Position numbers and translations under genes: made by a program
Notes under the pieces: model-generated
Databases searched by the model: none
What the model saw: the letters and a program-made list of their open reading frames with translations, nothing else
What the model was told of the DNA's origin: nothing
DNA from: Sympetrum striolatum
Taxonomy: Eukaryota > Arthropoda > Insecta > Odonata > Libellulidae
Direction: 5' to 3'
DNA length: 64,000 nt
Assembly: GCA_947579665.1 (NCBI GenBank)
Contig: OX388350.1
Coordinates: forward strand, 36,985,393 to 37,049,392
Shown: positions 50,191 through 62,440 of the stretch, in pieces
Numbering within the stretch: the first letter of the stretch is position 1
Layout of the letters: each line of letters opens with the position of its first letter

Positions 50191-51409
50191 GAAGTTTTTA
50201 GTACATAGTCAAAGGTATGTTTTTTAAAGGTTATCCCTACCTTCCTTGCGCGAATGCTTGGTAATATCTTTTTTAATACGTTGTGCTCCCCTCCAACGTT
50301 CCCACCTGGCCAGAAGGCCAACTTGCAACGCAAAATGTAAATTTAAAAACTATTTGCATTATGAACCAAAAATCACACGAAGAATAGAATGTTAGAATAG
50401 AAGCCTAATTAAAAACCAGAAATCCAAATGACAAAAATTATATATGCCATGTTTCTTTTCCTTTTCTTGATTTTCATCAAAATCGAGAAAACTTTTTACT
50501 TAAATATTTTTATGACATACAAATAATTTTGTTGATAAAGAGATTTTTTGGATTCGGTAATAATGTCCTTTGTTCTCAGTAGGCAAAGAATAGTTGCGTG
50601 GAAGGACGAATCGTATAACATTACTAATGACTTATTTTTCTTCTTAACCTATTGATCTAAATCATAGTTAAAGTTTTCCTTCCGATTTTTAGTAGCTCAT
50701 AATTTAATTGATAATTTAGAAAATTATTTGAATGAATACCTTAATGATCCAAAAAATATTAAACATTTTTGAGGAGTCATGAATGATTATTATTATGCTC
50801 ATAAATTAATAGTAAAAATTGTGAGGTAACATTATTTTCGTCCCTCATGATGGCATTTTTTACCTCAAACAATTTTGTCATTCAATAATGAACCGCATAA
50901 AAACCTTGAAAAAAAATGAACCTACTTAAAACTAAACCAGAAAATTCCGATGCGGATGGAAATAGTTGGAACCAAAAGAAATAGACCGCGGTGCTATAGA
51001 TCTCCTCAATCTATTTCAGTATTCACTGTAATAACGCCCATCAGAAAAAAAACACAGGATTAGACAAACATTTGAGCACCTCTTGCAAATCTCATTAGAA
51101 AGGATCCACCTAAGAAGGAGGAGCGATTCCTGCACTGAGAAAACTACAACCTGGTCGGCGAACTCAGTTCACAAAACCTTATTTATCCTCCACCTCCCTA
51201 ACCCAACTAAAAGGCTTTAACCTCCCTACTTCCAATCTCGAAACCATCGAACCAAAAACCTTGTTTCACATCTCTCCGCCAACCCCGCCCCCCCACCTCA
51301 TTCAAGTTCGCATTCCTTCCAGCACCCACCTAATTCCTCGGTCCATGATTCTCTCACAGTGAATGGCCACCCCCTATCCCACGTTAGTTTGACACCCACC
51401 CCCTTCAAC
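50191..51409. other. AT-rich DNA then a C-rich segment
   Basis: No gene. A C/T-rich segment at about 51180-51400 directly precedes the purine-rich tract and is the exception to the tract orientation of the right part of the window. Confidence 0.5.
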
Positions 51410-51740
51410 TGAGGATGAAGGAAGGGAGGCAGGGAGATAAAGTAAAGGGGCTGAGAAGGATAGGATGAGAGCCGGGGAAGGGTGAAAAGACTAGATTTTA
51501 AAGGGTTGGTGGAGAGACGCGTGAGTGCTGTAAAGGACAGGGAAGGTGTCGCAGTGGGAATAGAAGGAGATGGAAGGATGACGTATGAGGGGAAGCGAAG
51601 GTGTGAATAATGCCGGAGGTGAAGGAATTGAAGGTGTTGTGAGGAAGATGAAAAATGGGGGAGAGGAAGGGCTGTGCCGATGCTGAAATATACTGGAGAT
51701 GACAGAAGGGTGGAGGATTGAGATGAAAAGATTGGAACCG
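51410..51740 (+). repeat. purine-rich (G/A) low-complexity tract
   Basis: About 330 bases dominated by GGAAGG, GAGG and GGTG words. The 186-codon minus frame at 51298-51858 is the Ser/Leu/Pro/Phe-rich complement of this tract and is not a gene. Confidence 0.8.
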
Positions 51741-54209
51741 ATAGATATAAATATTTATTCATGAATTCCTGTGCCCAAGGTTTAACGCCTCCGTGGACCT
51801 CCCGAGGAGTAAATACTGGACTGAGAATTTTTTTCGGATCTGAAAATTTCTCCTCCAACTCTCAGTAACCATTGGCTGGACCATCCCCATGGTCTTCATC
51901 AAAGTTTACTGACACATCCAGGGGAAAATACTGCATCAAATGCAAGATCTACTGAGTCAAAGATTACAAATTAATTGATGTTAGATCATGTTTTATGGCC
52001 ATATCTTAACTTTCCTTTTTGTAGACCTATGCAACCTTCTCTACATACAGATTTAAAATTCCAGCACCAAAAAGTTAGGTGTCAACTCCATCTTATTTTC
52101 TCATTATTTAGAATAACGATGAGTTATTTAAGAATACCGTATTGTGAAAATATTGGTAAAATATAGATTGTGCAATAAGAAATAAAGGAGGTACTTGATG
52201 AATCATTGTATTCCTTCCTTTTCCCAAAACAAACTGTATAAGCAATGATTTCACCTGCTTGTAAAGTCATCAGCCCCAAGAAAAATTAAATTCTCTACCT
52301 TTACACCATTAGCTACACAGCTTTGAAGAGGCTAGTTTGAATATTTTAGTAGGCAAGATGAAGGATGAGGTTCTTTGCAATAGTATTTCTTAATAAGCTA
52401 AAATCTTTTCTATGTGGGACTAACCCAAGTAATTGCAGAACCAAGATGGACTGTGTATCATTTATCTTTGAATTTAATTACATGCGTTCTGATTGAATCC
52501 CATTATTCAATATCACCTAAATTTAAGCAGTTTTCAAATCATCACAGCAATAAATAAAAAGGAGACAATGGTAAAACAACAATTATATATATCTTTTATT
52601 TATGGCAAGAATGACTAAAGAAAACGCAAATAGAAAGATGTAAGTAAACATGCCCTAATTAAAATTTAAACGTCGGCGTTGCTAGGCTATCACGCTGAAC
52701 ACTACTCCATTTTTTTCAACCAGTCACAATTTCACGCTTACATGTACGTAGGTATCAAAAACAAGAAAACATTTTGTGGAAACACGGTAATTACGTTTAG
52801 ATAACGCGTTAGCTCCACTTGCTCGGCGAGGTAAAGAATTTTGCATAATTTCGCAACAAGTTGGTTACGAAAAACTAATGCATAAAAACTATTTTAGCGC
52901 ATCGAGGATACATTTCAAAAGAGAGAAGCGTTAAAAGCTACGCAGAGAAGCGATAAAAGCTACGCAGGGGCACTACCATACTTAAACAAGGTCGGCTGAA
53001 TATCAGCAGGAAGCATATGTTACTTAAATAAACTTAAATTAATAATCGACACTTGAATTTACTGTACAATGGAGCAAATGATACTGGCTTAATTTTATTC
53101 TTTTAGAGCGGAAATTTAAGATTTAAGAAAATATGGAAAAATAAAATAAATTAATTAATTCTTATTGAAATGAAGAAGGTAAAAAATTCAAGGTATTTTT
53201 TAATTAAGCATAGGTATTCTTACAGTTTCTCGTCCGTACATGCCCTAATTCGTACTCTTCGTCAGTTACCAATTAAATGAAAGAGCTTAAAATGAATCCG
53301 AATGAAAAAAATTGGGTAGCTTAATTTTTATAATGTTTTACAAACGAGTAGAGTATAATTCTCCATATTTTAATGAAAATCTACCGTTGCCGTCTCATAA
53401 AGTAAAAAAAGGATCGATCATTTCTGATTGGAATCATATGTAATAAACATACAAAAATTGTTATTTTGCATATACATTTATTTAGCAAAAACCTTGAATT
53501 TTAGAATATATTTGACAAGTTAGCGCAAATTGTACGAATTTATGAACTAATAATCATGATTCTCGCTGGAGTGGAAGATGGTCATATAGCTTGTTTTATC
53601 GGTTATGTAGATAAGTTCTGATTGAGATAAATCAACTAGATTTTAGTCTTCAAGATTCAATACTTCAGAGATATTTCCAGTATTGCACGTTTCTTAATAC
53701 AGCTAAATGAACAGTCTTGCACGATATGTTTCATAATTGCCTTAAATTTACGCACACAGAGCAGGACTACTAAAGAAAGACATTGAGGGTAGAATGTAAG
53801 CGAAAAGACTGAGTGGAAGAAAAAGGCAAAATAAGTTAGATGACGTAAACGGTGGGTTAACTTACCAAGAAATGAAAGAAATGGAATTACATACGGAATA
53901 TTGAGGCATATAAACCTACTAACGGCTCGAGCAGTAATGTATGTAAAGCAGGAATCACTTTGCTTGACCTCCCAATTACTTTTGATGAGAAACATCCTGC
54001 TGATAAGTGGAGTTTCTCTGCCAATAATCCTCAGAAGAATGATCGACGAGAAAAATATCGCACGTTATTTATGGAAACATCGTAAGGGCTCACAGCAGCG
54101 AAGTACACCATTCATCTTTCTCTTACTTCCAAGCGACTAAATATTTTCCCTTGTGTCCACGTCTGCAGTTTTACTTGATCTGTAATATATATACCATTCA
54201 AATTTCCAG
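51741..54209. other. no gene seen; one short tandem repeat
   Basis: AT-rich sequence. Two copies of AGAGAAGCG(T/A)TAAAAGCTACGC lie at about 52922-52966. A 112-codon minus frame (53657-53995) is hydrophobic but has no recognisable family or splice sites. Confidence 0.5.
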
Positions 54210-54648
54210 AGAAGAATTCGGTTGGTTGGATCCAGGCGATATTAAGAGATCGAGAGCGTTTAAGGGAAGTCCTTATCTCCAGTTAGGAGGGGAAAGAAGA
54301 CGTATTAACTTGGCCGCGCCGGACATAAATTTATTTTATGACCTTTACTCAGGCAGAAGTTTCAAATTCGGCTCATCTCTTGTCTCACAAGTGAGTGATG
54401 CCTCAATTTCGGGCGGAAAGGATATTCGCCGAAGAAATATGAATGCTGCGAAGAAACTCCGCTCTGATAGCATCCCAAGAGAGAGTTTAACGTTAACAAT
54501 AAATTATGGTAAAAGAAAGGAAACTTTCAATGAAAACGCTATTGGATTAGCATTGGTAAACATATTACGTGCGCAATATTTTACATTAGAAAGCATATAT
54601 AATATGGTTCAAATAGAGATCAATCTCGCTAACTATGGAAGTATGTAA
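54210..54648 (+). CDS. candidate exon, unknown protein (60 to 146 codons)
   Basis: An open frame follows a plausible acceptor (CATTCAAATTTCCAG). The translation begins EEFGWLDPGDIKRSR and includes LGGERRRINLAAPDINLFY. The first codon position is purine-rich, as in coding DNA, and the block has a higher GC content than its flanks. A consensus donor (CACAA then GTGAGT) occurs at 54391, which would give an internal exon of 181 bp at 54210-54390. Alternatively the frame runs on to a stop ending at 54648, as a terminal exon. No AATAAA is close downstream, which favours the internal-exon reading. I recognise no domain; the dibasic sites do not bound a plausible amidated neuropeptide. It is on the opposite strand to the ZSWIM2-like exons about 5 kb away, so it would belong to a different gene, possibly divergently arranged. 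It could be a chance ORF. Confidence 0.35.
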
Positions 54649-55849
54649 TTAATAGCTTCTTAAGGTTCACAATGACTTGGTTTACCAAATATTGAGGAGT
54701 AATTGTTTCAAATAGTGTGTAGATAATATATTGATAAATAGGTGAAGATAAACAAAAATAATAAAATCTTTGTCAGGGGTTGAAAAGGATTTAAAATTTG
54801 AGAGATTTGCTCTAGAATCGGAATAAGATTTTACATAAAATTGACTTAGAACAAATAACCTGTCGATGGTAATATTACGATATTCGTATATTTCACTTAT
54901 CTCTAGCAATTTTTGATGATATTCATAAACGCCGAAATCAAATTCTTATTGCGTATGAGGAATCATGGATAGATTCGTCATTATTGCTCACGGTGTTCTA
55001 TATGAGTATACTGTATATGCTCTCGTACTATTGATGTTGGAACTCTACTACTGATTTTCAGCAAAAATGAATCTCCAGGGACAATTCATGCATACAAGTA
55101 TTGTATTTCTGAGTACGCCTTATAATATCTACAGTGAACTTATCAAAGTAATCAATTATTAAGAGGAATAACTTATATCTTTTATAATATTAGTAAATAG
55201 ATGTTTTTCATCTAAATATCCTCATTTTAAAATTGTAATTTCTAAATAGAAGTGTAATAAATTTTCAAATATTATTGTTCAATTATATTACTTGCTTAAT
55301 CGATAAAAATTACTTTTCGATTAGCATATTACTTCAAAAATTTCCTTACGCCAGCATTTGTATAATCTTTCCTCAAAAATATTTACATTTTTTATAACTG
55401 TTTGTTCCTATCTATTTGCTCTTTAGTTATGCAACAAAAATTCTGTTATAACCTTCAAAGGATTTAATTATTTTCTAAATAAACTAATCTCAAGGAAAAT
55501 GATCCATAATCTCAATTATGGCGAACAAATCAAGGAATAATTACTGCACTAGTCGAATCTCGGTCCATAAAAGGCAATTAGAGCAATACATAAACGAGCG
55601 GTGGATGAGAATAAAATACAGTAAGGCAGTAAAACATTACCTACACTATATGACTACAATGGACTTCTAAGTAAATAACGCACGGCGGTGTAGGAACTTA
55701 AAGAAACGTCCGTATCCCTCAAAGAAAATTGGTCCTCCGCAGGAATAGATCGTAAAGAATGAGGCTTCGTAAATAATTGGACAGATAATACAGCAACAAT
55801 GGGATTCGGGGTGGCATTAATTTTAGTTTAGCATCAAGAATTCAAGATG
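54649..55849. other. no gene seen: AT-rich DNA
   Basis: No recognisable exon, repeat or RNA gene was found. Confidence 0.5.
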
Positions 55850-56860
55850 GAGGCAGGAACGAGGGAGAAGAATTAGCGATAAAATTGAGAGGGGACGGTA
55901 ATGGGTTTAAGGATATTAGAAATTCTTCGGAGAGATAGAAAAGGGGATTGGGAGGGTAGCAAAGGTGCCAAAGGTGCAATTTGGGAGAGGGGAACCAGTT
56001 CAAATGGCGTTTATATTGCTGAAGGGAATGGGAGACTGAGAGGTGCTGACACCGTAGGGGAGAATGAGCAGTTATGAATGAAAGATATGAGATAGGAAAA
56101 TAAGGCCAAATATATTACGAGAGGCAAAGACGGGAAATGCGGTAATTTGTGAGATATTATTTTTCTTTATCGTACGATTAACCGAATAAGGAATAAGAGA
56201 CGGGTGGTTTCTGATTGAATTATTTGGTCCTAGGCTTCTAAACATCAAATTCCAGGACAGCTTTGACTAACTTACGCTTTTCAGGGATAAGAGGTATAAA
56301 AGTTGAAAACCATAAGCGTAGCATGAAATAAAAGAAAATTTATCTATATCATTCCAACTTTTTTGATTACTAAACTTTTCTCTTAAGTAATAATGTACTG
56401 AAAATTTTTTTTTTCTAATAATGTATTAAATCTGAAACTGACTGCATTATCCAAATTTGATTCGCATTAGATATAAAATCCGGTTTTTCATAGATAAAGA
56501 TTTCCTGAACTTAATCCTTAATTCGTATCTTTTACTTTGAGAAATGCTTGAAGAAGCGATGACAATATTTCACCTAGAGAGAAAAATAATTTACCGTACA
56601 TAACAAGTTAATCCTCTTGAAAATTAAAGAGGAAAGACAGAACAGGGGAGAATGAAAAGAAAGGGAAAATTGAGGTGCGATGAGAGAGAAATAAAAAAGA
56701 AATAAAGATGACTTAAGAGGGGGGCGAGGAATATGCGGGAGACAAAGGGAGGTGGAATTTTGAATTAGGAGTGGGAATAAATAAATAAATCCATAAAAGA
56801 AAGGAATTCTGGCGATCGCTGGAGGAAATGGAAAAAGCTTGAACGGTACGAGGATAGACA
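55850..56860 (+). repeat. two purine-rich tracts (about 55850-56110 and 56625-56860)
   Basis: Both blocks are dominated by GGAG, GAAAG and GGGA words on the plus strand, separated by AT-rich DNA. The 128-codon minus frame at 56574-56960 is the complement of the second tract. Confidence 0.75.
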
Positions 56861-59245
56861 ACGCAATACATAATCTTAAGGAGGAACTTCGACATATCTT
56901 GAGCTTATGGAAAATGTAGCTTTTTAATAAAATTACCCATGATTCATAATTTCGTGACACAATAATGAAAAACTACGATTATTATTCAAGAGAAACTATT
57001 TTTATTATCTGGCACTTATCTTGCAAGTCGGAATCATACCTAAAGCTATTTAGTCAAGAAGTAAAAAAATCATTCTGATGGAATTTATCTAAAGCCCAAT
57101 ACATTATGGAATAAACTTAAATGAAAAAATTTGAAAGCATAATGGACGTAATACAAAGCTTTGAGAGAGCAAAACTTTCACTACCTTAAAGGACAAACTG
57201 CACTTAGTCTTAATTTAAACAAGTAACGATAATTAGTACTGTTGCTTAGACTTTGATCATTACAATGATAATGGATTTCTCTAACCATGAACATCGTCGG
57301 CCCTTTCTAAGAGTTTCTCCTGCTTCCACAGGAATCTACTCTAAACTAGTACTACTAAACTACTACTAGAAAGTATTTTGAACTATAGAAAATTCTACCT
57401 GACTTGCAAAAGAGTGTGTTTGACGTACCTAAATATATTCATATTATTCTAATGTTTCTTCGGGTAGAAGTCATCTATAGTATTCTTATGAGAGTCTTAA
57501 TTTAGAATAATCTTATAATTAATTTATCACGGTAATTCAAATTGTATAATTCCTTTAGATATAAACCATGATAAATAAAAAACTGTTGAAAAAATATATA
57601 AAAAGCTGTTTTATTGGTAACCATTTACAACACGCCATTGGGTTTTCCATCTCGGTTGATCGAAATTTTACATTCGTAAAATTTGCCAATACATATTCCA
57701 TTGTTAAGTACAAAAAAGATTTGGAATTATCGAAAATGGAAAAGGATAATCTCATCAAGCAATATTAACAGGTTATGAATATGCAGATTTTGTAAATGCG
57801 GCAAGAAGGAACCATAAAAATTCAAAATGTGACCCTTAAATATTTCCGTCAATTCCACTGCAAAATTTGAATTACAGATGCTATCTAAATAGTGTACAGC
57901 TATACTTTTTCGCAAAACCATCTGAATTCAAGAGAAAATTTCCTTTTCGAGTTTAGCGTACTACTATAACTATCATATCAACTTTTTCTCTTTTCTGAAG
58001 CACCCTCAACTTTTAAAGACTAATTGAAAAAAGGTTTCAGGATAGTGTTTTAACTTTGAAAGGGGACACGAAATTCAATTCCCTTTGTATCTTTTGATTG
58101 GCCAAAGAAAATTTTATTTTTCTTTCTCTAATTAATCGGAAGAGGGAGCGCCGAGAGGGAAAACTTGCCTGACCAGAACGCGCACGCTTTTATACTCCGT
58201 TCTCGATTTACGTGGTGATCCGAGTTAAGAATTCATATTCACTCGCCTGAATTTTTCAAGAGGAAACTTCGCCTTTTATTTTTAGGAACAAAAGTACTCG
58301 TTGCAAAGCTCCGTCTAAAATTTTTGAACTCTTTTAAGTAATACTTCAGCCATGGATCAATCGTCTTTCGGCACAAAATCTTTTGTGAAATATTGCTAAA
58401 TATTACATTGATCCTGGAAATAAATTAAACGTGAATTGTATCTTAATTCACGACATATTTTCTGCTTGGTAATTAAAAAATAAATTATGCTTACTCCTTG
58501 AAAATATTTTAGTGTTGAATTTTTGTTTTACTTAACCAATTTTTCACCAAGAAGTTGCAATTTTCTCACATATATATGGCATCCATTTTATAAAATAACA
58601 GTTATCATAAATTTCATCAAATTAGAAACATTCAGCTGCACACAAATTTGTGTTTTATGTACATCTTCAAATTTTATGGCTAATTTTTATGATTAATGCT
58701 CAAAGACAAATCTTAAATGCCCTCAATTACTTGGATGCATATATATAATAGGATAATAATTCTGAATAATAATATATCTCAAATACAAATATACAATATC
58801 ATCAAATATCAATTACCTTTATTTCACGCTCTCTTTGACGGTTCGGTTATTAAACGTGCAAGCGAAGAATGTTGTAAGAAGACTAAACATAAAAGATATT
58901 TGATGTGAATGTATTTTTCTTGAGTTTCAATAGTAGTATCTTTATGACTTTAATATATATTAATATCTCGAAGTCTAGTGCTAAGAATACTCAAAGAAAA
59001 ATGTAGCTCAGTTTTATTGATTAAACCGGGCCTTTCCAATAGCTATGTAAAAGGGATTCTTATTGACAGAGAGGAGAAAATAATCACATCATTATAGCCG
59101 CATGCGACTTTATCTTACAATTAGATGCTTAAAATTTATTGGAATTCGACCTTAATTGCCACTTTACATAAAAATGGAAAATATATTCATTTAGTATGTT
59201 TAGTGATTCATTTTATATTCCATCTAAGAATTTTGACTGCGAATT
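56861..59245. other. no gene seen: AT-rich DNA
   Basis: Short opposing frames at 57555-57768 are AT-driven. The small CpG-containing part near 58140-58230 has no ORF. Confidence 0.5.
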
Positions 59246-59246
59246 A

Positions 59247-59630
59247 CCGTATACACTCGAATATAAGCCGAGGCACCTCTTTAATCACAAAAAACGGAAA
59301 AATTGTTGACTTTGGTATAAGCTCAGGGTGGGAAATGCAGCAGCTAATGGTAATTTTCAAAATAAATACCAATAATATTACAATGATTGAGTCTTGAGAC
59401 TGAATCAATAGGTGAATTTTTTCTTTAATATTTATTAAAAAACAGTAAACTAGTTCTGTAAGTGGAAGAGGGTCAAACATTTAGAATTTACAATCCCATT
59501 CTCTGCTATGGCAGACTTTTTCATCAGGAGAACAAGGTAAGTGAAACCCTCATTCGAGAATAGACCGAGGGGGGATTTTTCATTACAGAATATGTGCTGA
59601 AATATGCGACTTATACACCATTATATATGG
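59247..59630. mobile_element. non-autonomous Tc1/mariner-type DNA element (384 bp)
   Basis: The left end CCGTATACACTCGAATATAA and the right end, read in reverse complement as CCATATATAATGGTGTATAA, form imperfect terminal inverted repeats, each flanked by TA. Internal blocks such as ATAAGCCGAGGCACC, GGGTGGGAAATGCAGCAGCT and GACCGAGGGGGG resemble a repeat I remember as abundant in bird, reptile and other vertebrate genomes (ends of type CCGTATATACTCG). There is no transposase ORF; the 90-codon frame at 59125-59397 crosses the element boundary and is incidental. Superfamily is inferred from the TA flanks. Confidence 0.75.
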
Positions 59631-59799
59631 TAATTAAATATACGATAGACAAAGCTTAATTCATCAAGCGTGATGGTTTCCTACAAGGCCCTCCAACGAA
59701 AAAGGTTCCCCACCTCTGGTTTATGAAATTCTTCAGAAATTCAAGCAATTTTTTCTTTGTACTGGTATAATTGCGGCAATTATGCTTCCTCGTTCTTTT

Positions 59800-60230
59800 T
59801 CAGAGGAAATGCCTATTCCTTATTCGATTCATATCCCGATTCGGTGAGTAACTCCCTTTAGAAAGCCGCCTCCTTTGTCTCACGGCCTCTCATTTCCGCA
59901 CCAATTTCTATCTCGGCTTCCCAACCACTCCCTCGAGAGAATATAACAAGAAGTAAACCTCCGAAAGGAAGGAATCTCCGAGAGCATCGGATAACCGCAG
60001 CGCATTCGTGGGCGCGAATAGCTTCGGGAGTTTAAACCTTTCAGCGGGAATCTCTTAAGTGATATTGGCGCTATCCCAAGGTTTTCTAAACGATGAAATT
60101 GTCTCACTTGGCTTCTGAGGGAGGCCTGAGATTCGTGAGAAGAATGCGTAATGGATTTGCGTTCGCGAGTTTATCTCGAGACGGAGGCTCGCCGCTAGAT
60201 CGTTAGAGGTGAAAAATGTGAGCAAACACG
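59800..60230. other. CpG-rich non-coding patch
   Basis: Contains many CpGs (GCGCATTCGTGGGCGCGAA near 59999, GACGGAGGCTCGCCGCTAG near 60180) in AT-rich surroundings. One 75-codon minus frame has no domain. A regulatory role is speculative. Confidence 0.35.
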
Positions 60231-60630
60231 GAGTTTAATCCACGATTTTACCCGCCATCCAATGAAATATGTTCTCAAATGATGATAATTACCAATTTTA
60301 AGGCACCTTACAGAGAACATATTTGTTAAAGCTAAACTATTACCATTAAGACATCTATTTGTTTATAAGGTTCTAAGATTATTCTTCAATCTGTAGGGGA
60401 AAGTGTATAATTCGAGATCATATAACGCTGTAATATTAAAACCTACTTACAGGGTACCTATATTCCTTCCATCGATGAACCAATATATGCATTTTTTATC
60501 ACAGAAAAGGAATAAACATCATTATTATTATTATTTGAGCCACTCGAAGCGTTCAGACTAAACTATCATTAGAATTTGAATAGAATTTTTATTCAATTGA
60601 GTTATTCTTATAAAAATTATATATTTATTC

Positions 60631-60840
60631 AATTAAAACTTTTAAAACAATAGGTGTTTAAGTCCACAAAATAAAATACACGGATAAACCGGTTTCGGCA
60701 TGAAATTATTCCTTCATCAGAACCTCTGGTTCTAATGATGGCATAATTGGTACTGGTTAATGAAACCGGTACTGAGACCGGCTAACTCGTGTATTTTATT
60801 TTGTGGACTTGTACACGTATTGTATTGAAAGTTTTAATCG
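60631..60840. mobile_element. long-hairpin MITE-like element (about 210 bp)
   Basis: The whole segment is an inverted repeat centred near 60726. The outer arms share ATTAAAACTTT and AAGTCCACAAAATAAAATAC followed by ACG; the inner part repeats ACCGGTTTC on both sides; the centre is CATCAGAACCtctGGTTCT followed by AATGATG. The arms are diverged by scattered substitutions. No target-site duplication could be fixed and no ORF is present. Palindromic repeats with ACCGG and CATCAG-type cores are common in arthropods, but I cannot name the family. Confidence 0.8.
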
Positions 60841-61599
60841 GTATGAAGTTCCACCAGATCTCCTTGGACAATATTCATTCTATTAATTCAATGACGAAAA
60901 ATACTCTAAAAAATCTAACATATTAACATACTAACTAACATAATCTAACATATCAAGATAAAATTCAAAATTTGTTCCTCGCGTAAAATAAAATAGAATA
61001 TTCCTTTAGAATACAGTGTAGAATGGTTTAAAAACAAGTGACGCCATAATGCAAATTTTATATTTAAACTTATTAACTTATTTTGTATTGAATTCTATAT
61101 TTCAATATTTTTAACATATAGCTTTACTCAACTATCATAATTGCTTATCAGACAACTTTGCCAACTTTTTCAGTACAGTTTTTGTTTTGGATATATTGTA
61201 TTTATATCTTGTGACGACCCAAAGGTTGGCTTATGGAAATTTAATATAGTATTTCTATGGTGTTTATGACTGCTGACAATATTTAATAAATATATTTCCC
61301 AAAATTTTATCGCCCAAAAAATATTGAATAAAGCCATTTGGATGAATGGTGGGATATGTGAATTTATATCTATTTTCCTTCGAAAGTAAGACTGTTACAA
61401 GTTATACTAGTTACATATCATTAAATCGATCCTGTTACCCCGTATAGAAAACACTCCAGCCTTAATGTAATAGTAATAAAGCAATGAGCAACTGAGGTAA
61501 GCATATACATTTACCTTCTATAACGAGATATCTCACACAAGACACTTTTAGCGACTTAAGTATTTACAGCTTAAACCGATATTCCGAACCCCATTCCCA
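60841..61599. other. no gene seen: AT-rich DNA
   Basis: No recognisable exon, repeat or RNA gene. Confidence 0.5.
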
Positions 61600-62214
61600 C
61601 GGATAGTGAAAGTGAATTTAACATTTCAAGCCCCTTACCAATCAGCCTAACACCTAAAGGCGGCTGGCAGGGTACAAACGCAGGATATATCTGATCAAAA
61701 CCACCCGACTAAATCGTAGAGAATGAGCCACGTGCGTAGACCAATTAACGCACGCACCGAACGCATTTAGATTTCAATGGAAGGATCTAAATTTCGCAAC
61801 CCCGTATTTCCTTCATACCCCGCGTAATTAAAGCGAAATCTTCGCGAAGATTAACCTCCACAGTCGGCTCTCCCACATCCGCGTAAATTGAACTCGTGAG
61901 CCCCGACTTTCGAAACACCTCCGCGGGAATCTTCATCCCTCGCTCCGCTGCATCTTCGCATTCCCGGAAGCCATGCCGACGGAATATCGCAGTTTAGTAT
62001 TCCTTAACCTTAAAGACCTATAGATCTGTTCGACTTCAAAGGGATTAGCACGTAACGACTTAAACGACTGCCTCCCACTTTACCCCTTCCTAGGCCGCCT
62101 CCAAAGCCGTCTCCCTGACGGAACATTGCCAAAAGGAGTCAGCCAGCACGCCACCCGCTTTTATGAAGGCCTCCGCAGGGAAAAAAATAATACGACAGGT
62201 TTAATGTTGCGAGA
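61600..62214. other. CpG-rich non-coding patch
   Basis: The longest CpG-rich patch of the window, with CGCGTAATTAAAGCGAAATC near 61821 and CTTCGCGAAGATTAACC directly after it. Several ATTAA/TAATT sites are embedded. No ORF over 60 codons is present. It may be a regulatory or conserved non-coding element. Confidence 0.4.
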
Positions 62215-62440
62215 GTTTTCGTGGAAAAAAGGCAGCAAGCCAAGAGGGTGCAGGCCAAGAGAAAAGGGGAGGAAGGAGGAGAGATTTACGAGGGAGTAGG
62301 AAAGGTGGGAGGAGATCGGGAGAAGAAAGAAGGAAAGGGAGTAGTACATCGAGAGGAAAAGGGATTTATGAACGAAAAGAAACAGTTTGGGGGGGAGGAG
62401 AAGGGAAGAATGAAAAGGAAAGCACCTAAGTTTCGCTGAT
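62215..62440 (+). repeat. purine-rich (G/A) low-complexity tract
   Basis: About 225 bases dominated by GGAGG, GAAAAG and AGAGG words. The plus frame over it is Lys/Glu/Gly-rich and the minus frame Ser/Phe/Pro-rich; neither is called. Confidence 0.8.

Noticed and set aside
51298..51858. 186-codon minus-strand frame
   Set aside because: Complement of a G/A tract; repetitive Ser/Leu/Pro composition typical of low complexity.
54210..54390. Neuropeptide precursor reading of the exon candidate (KR and RRR sites)
   Set aside because: The peptide between the basic sites does not match a known family and lacks an amidation glycine before the cleavage site.
59125..59397. 90-codon frame
   Set aside because: Runs across the boundary of a non-autonomous DNA element and encodes nothing resembling a transposase.
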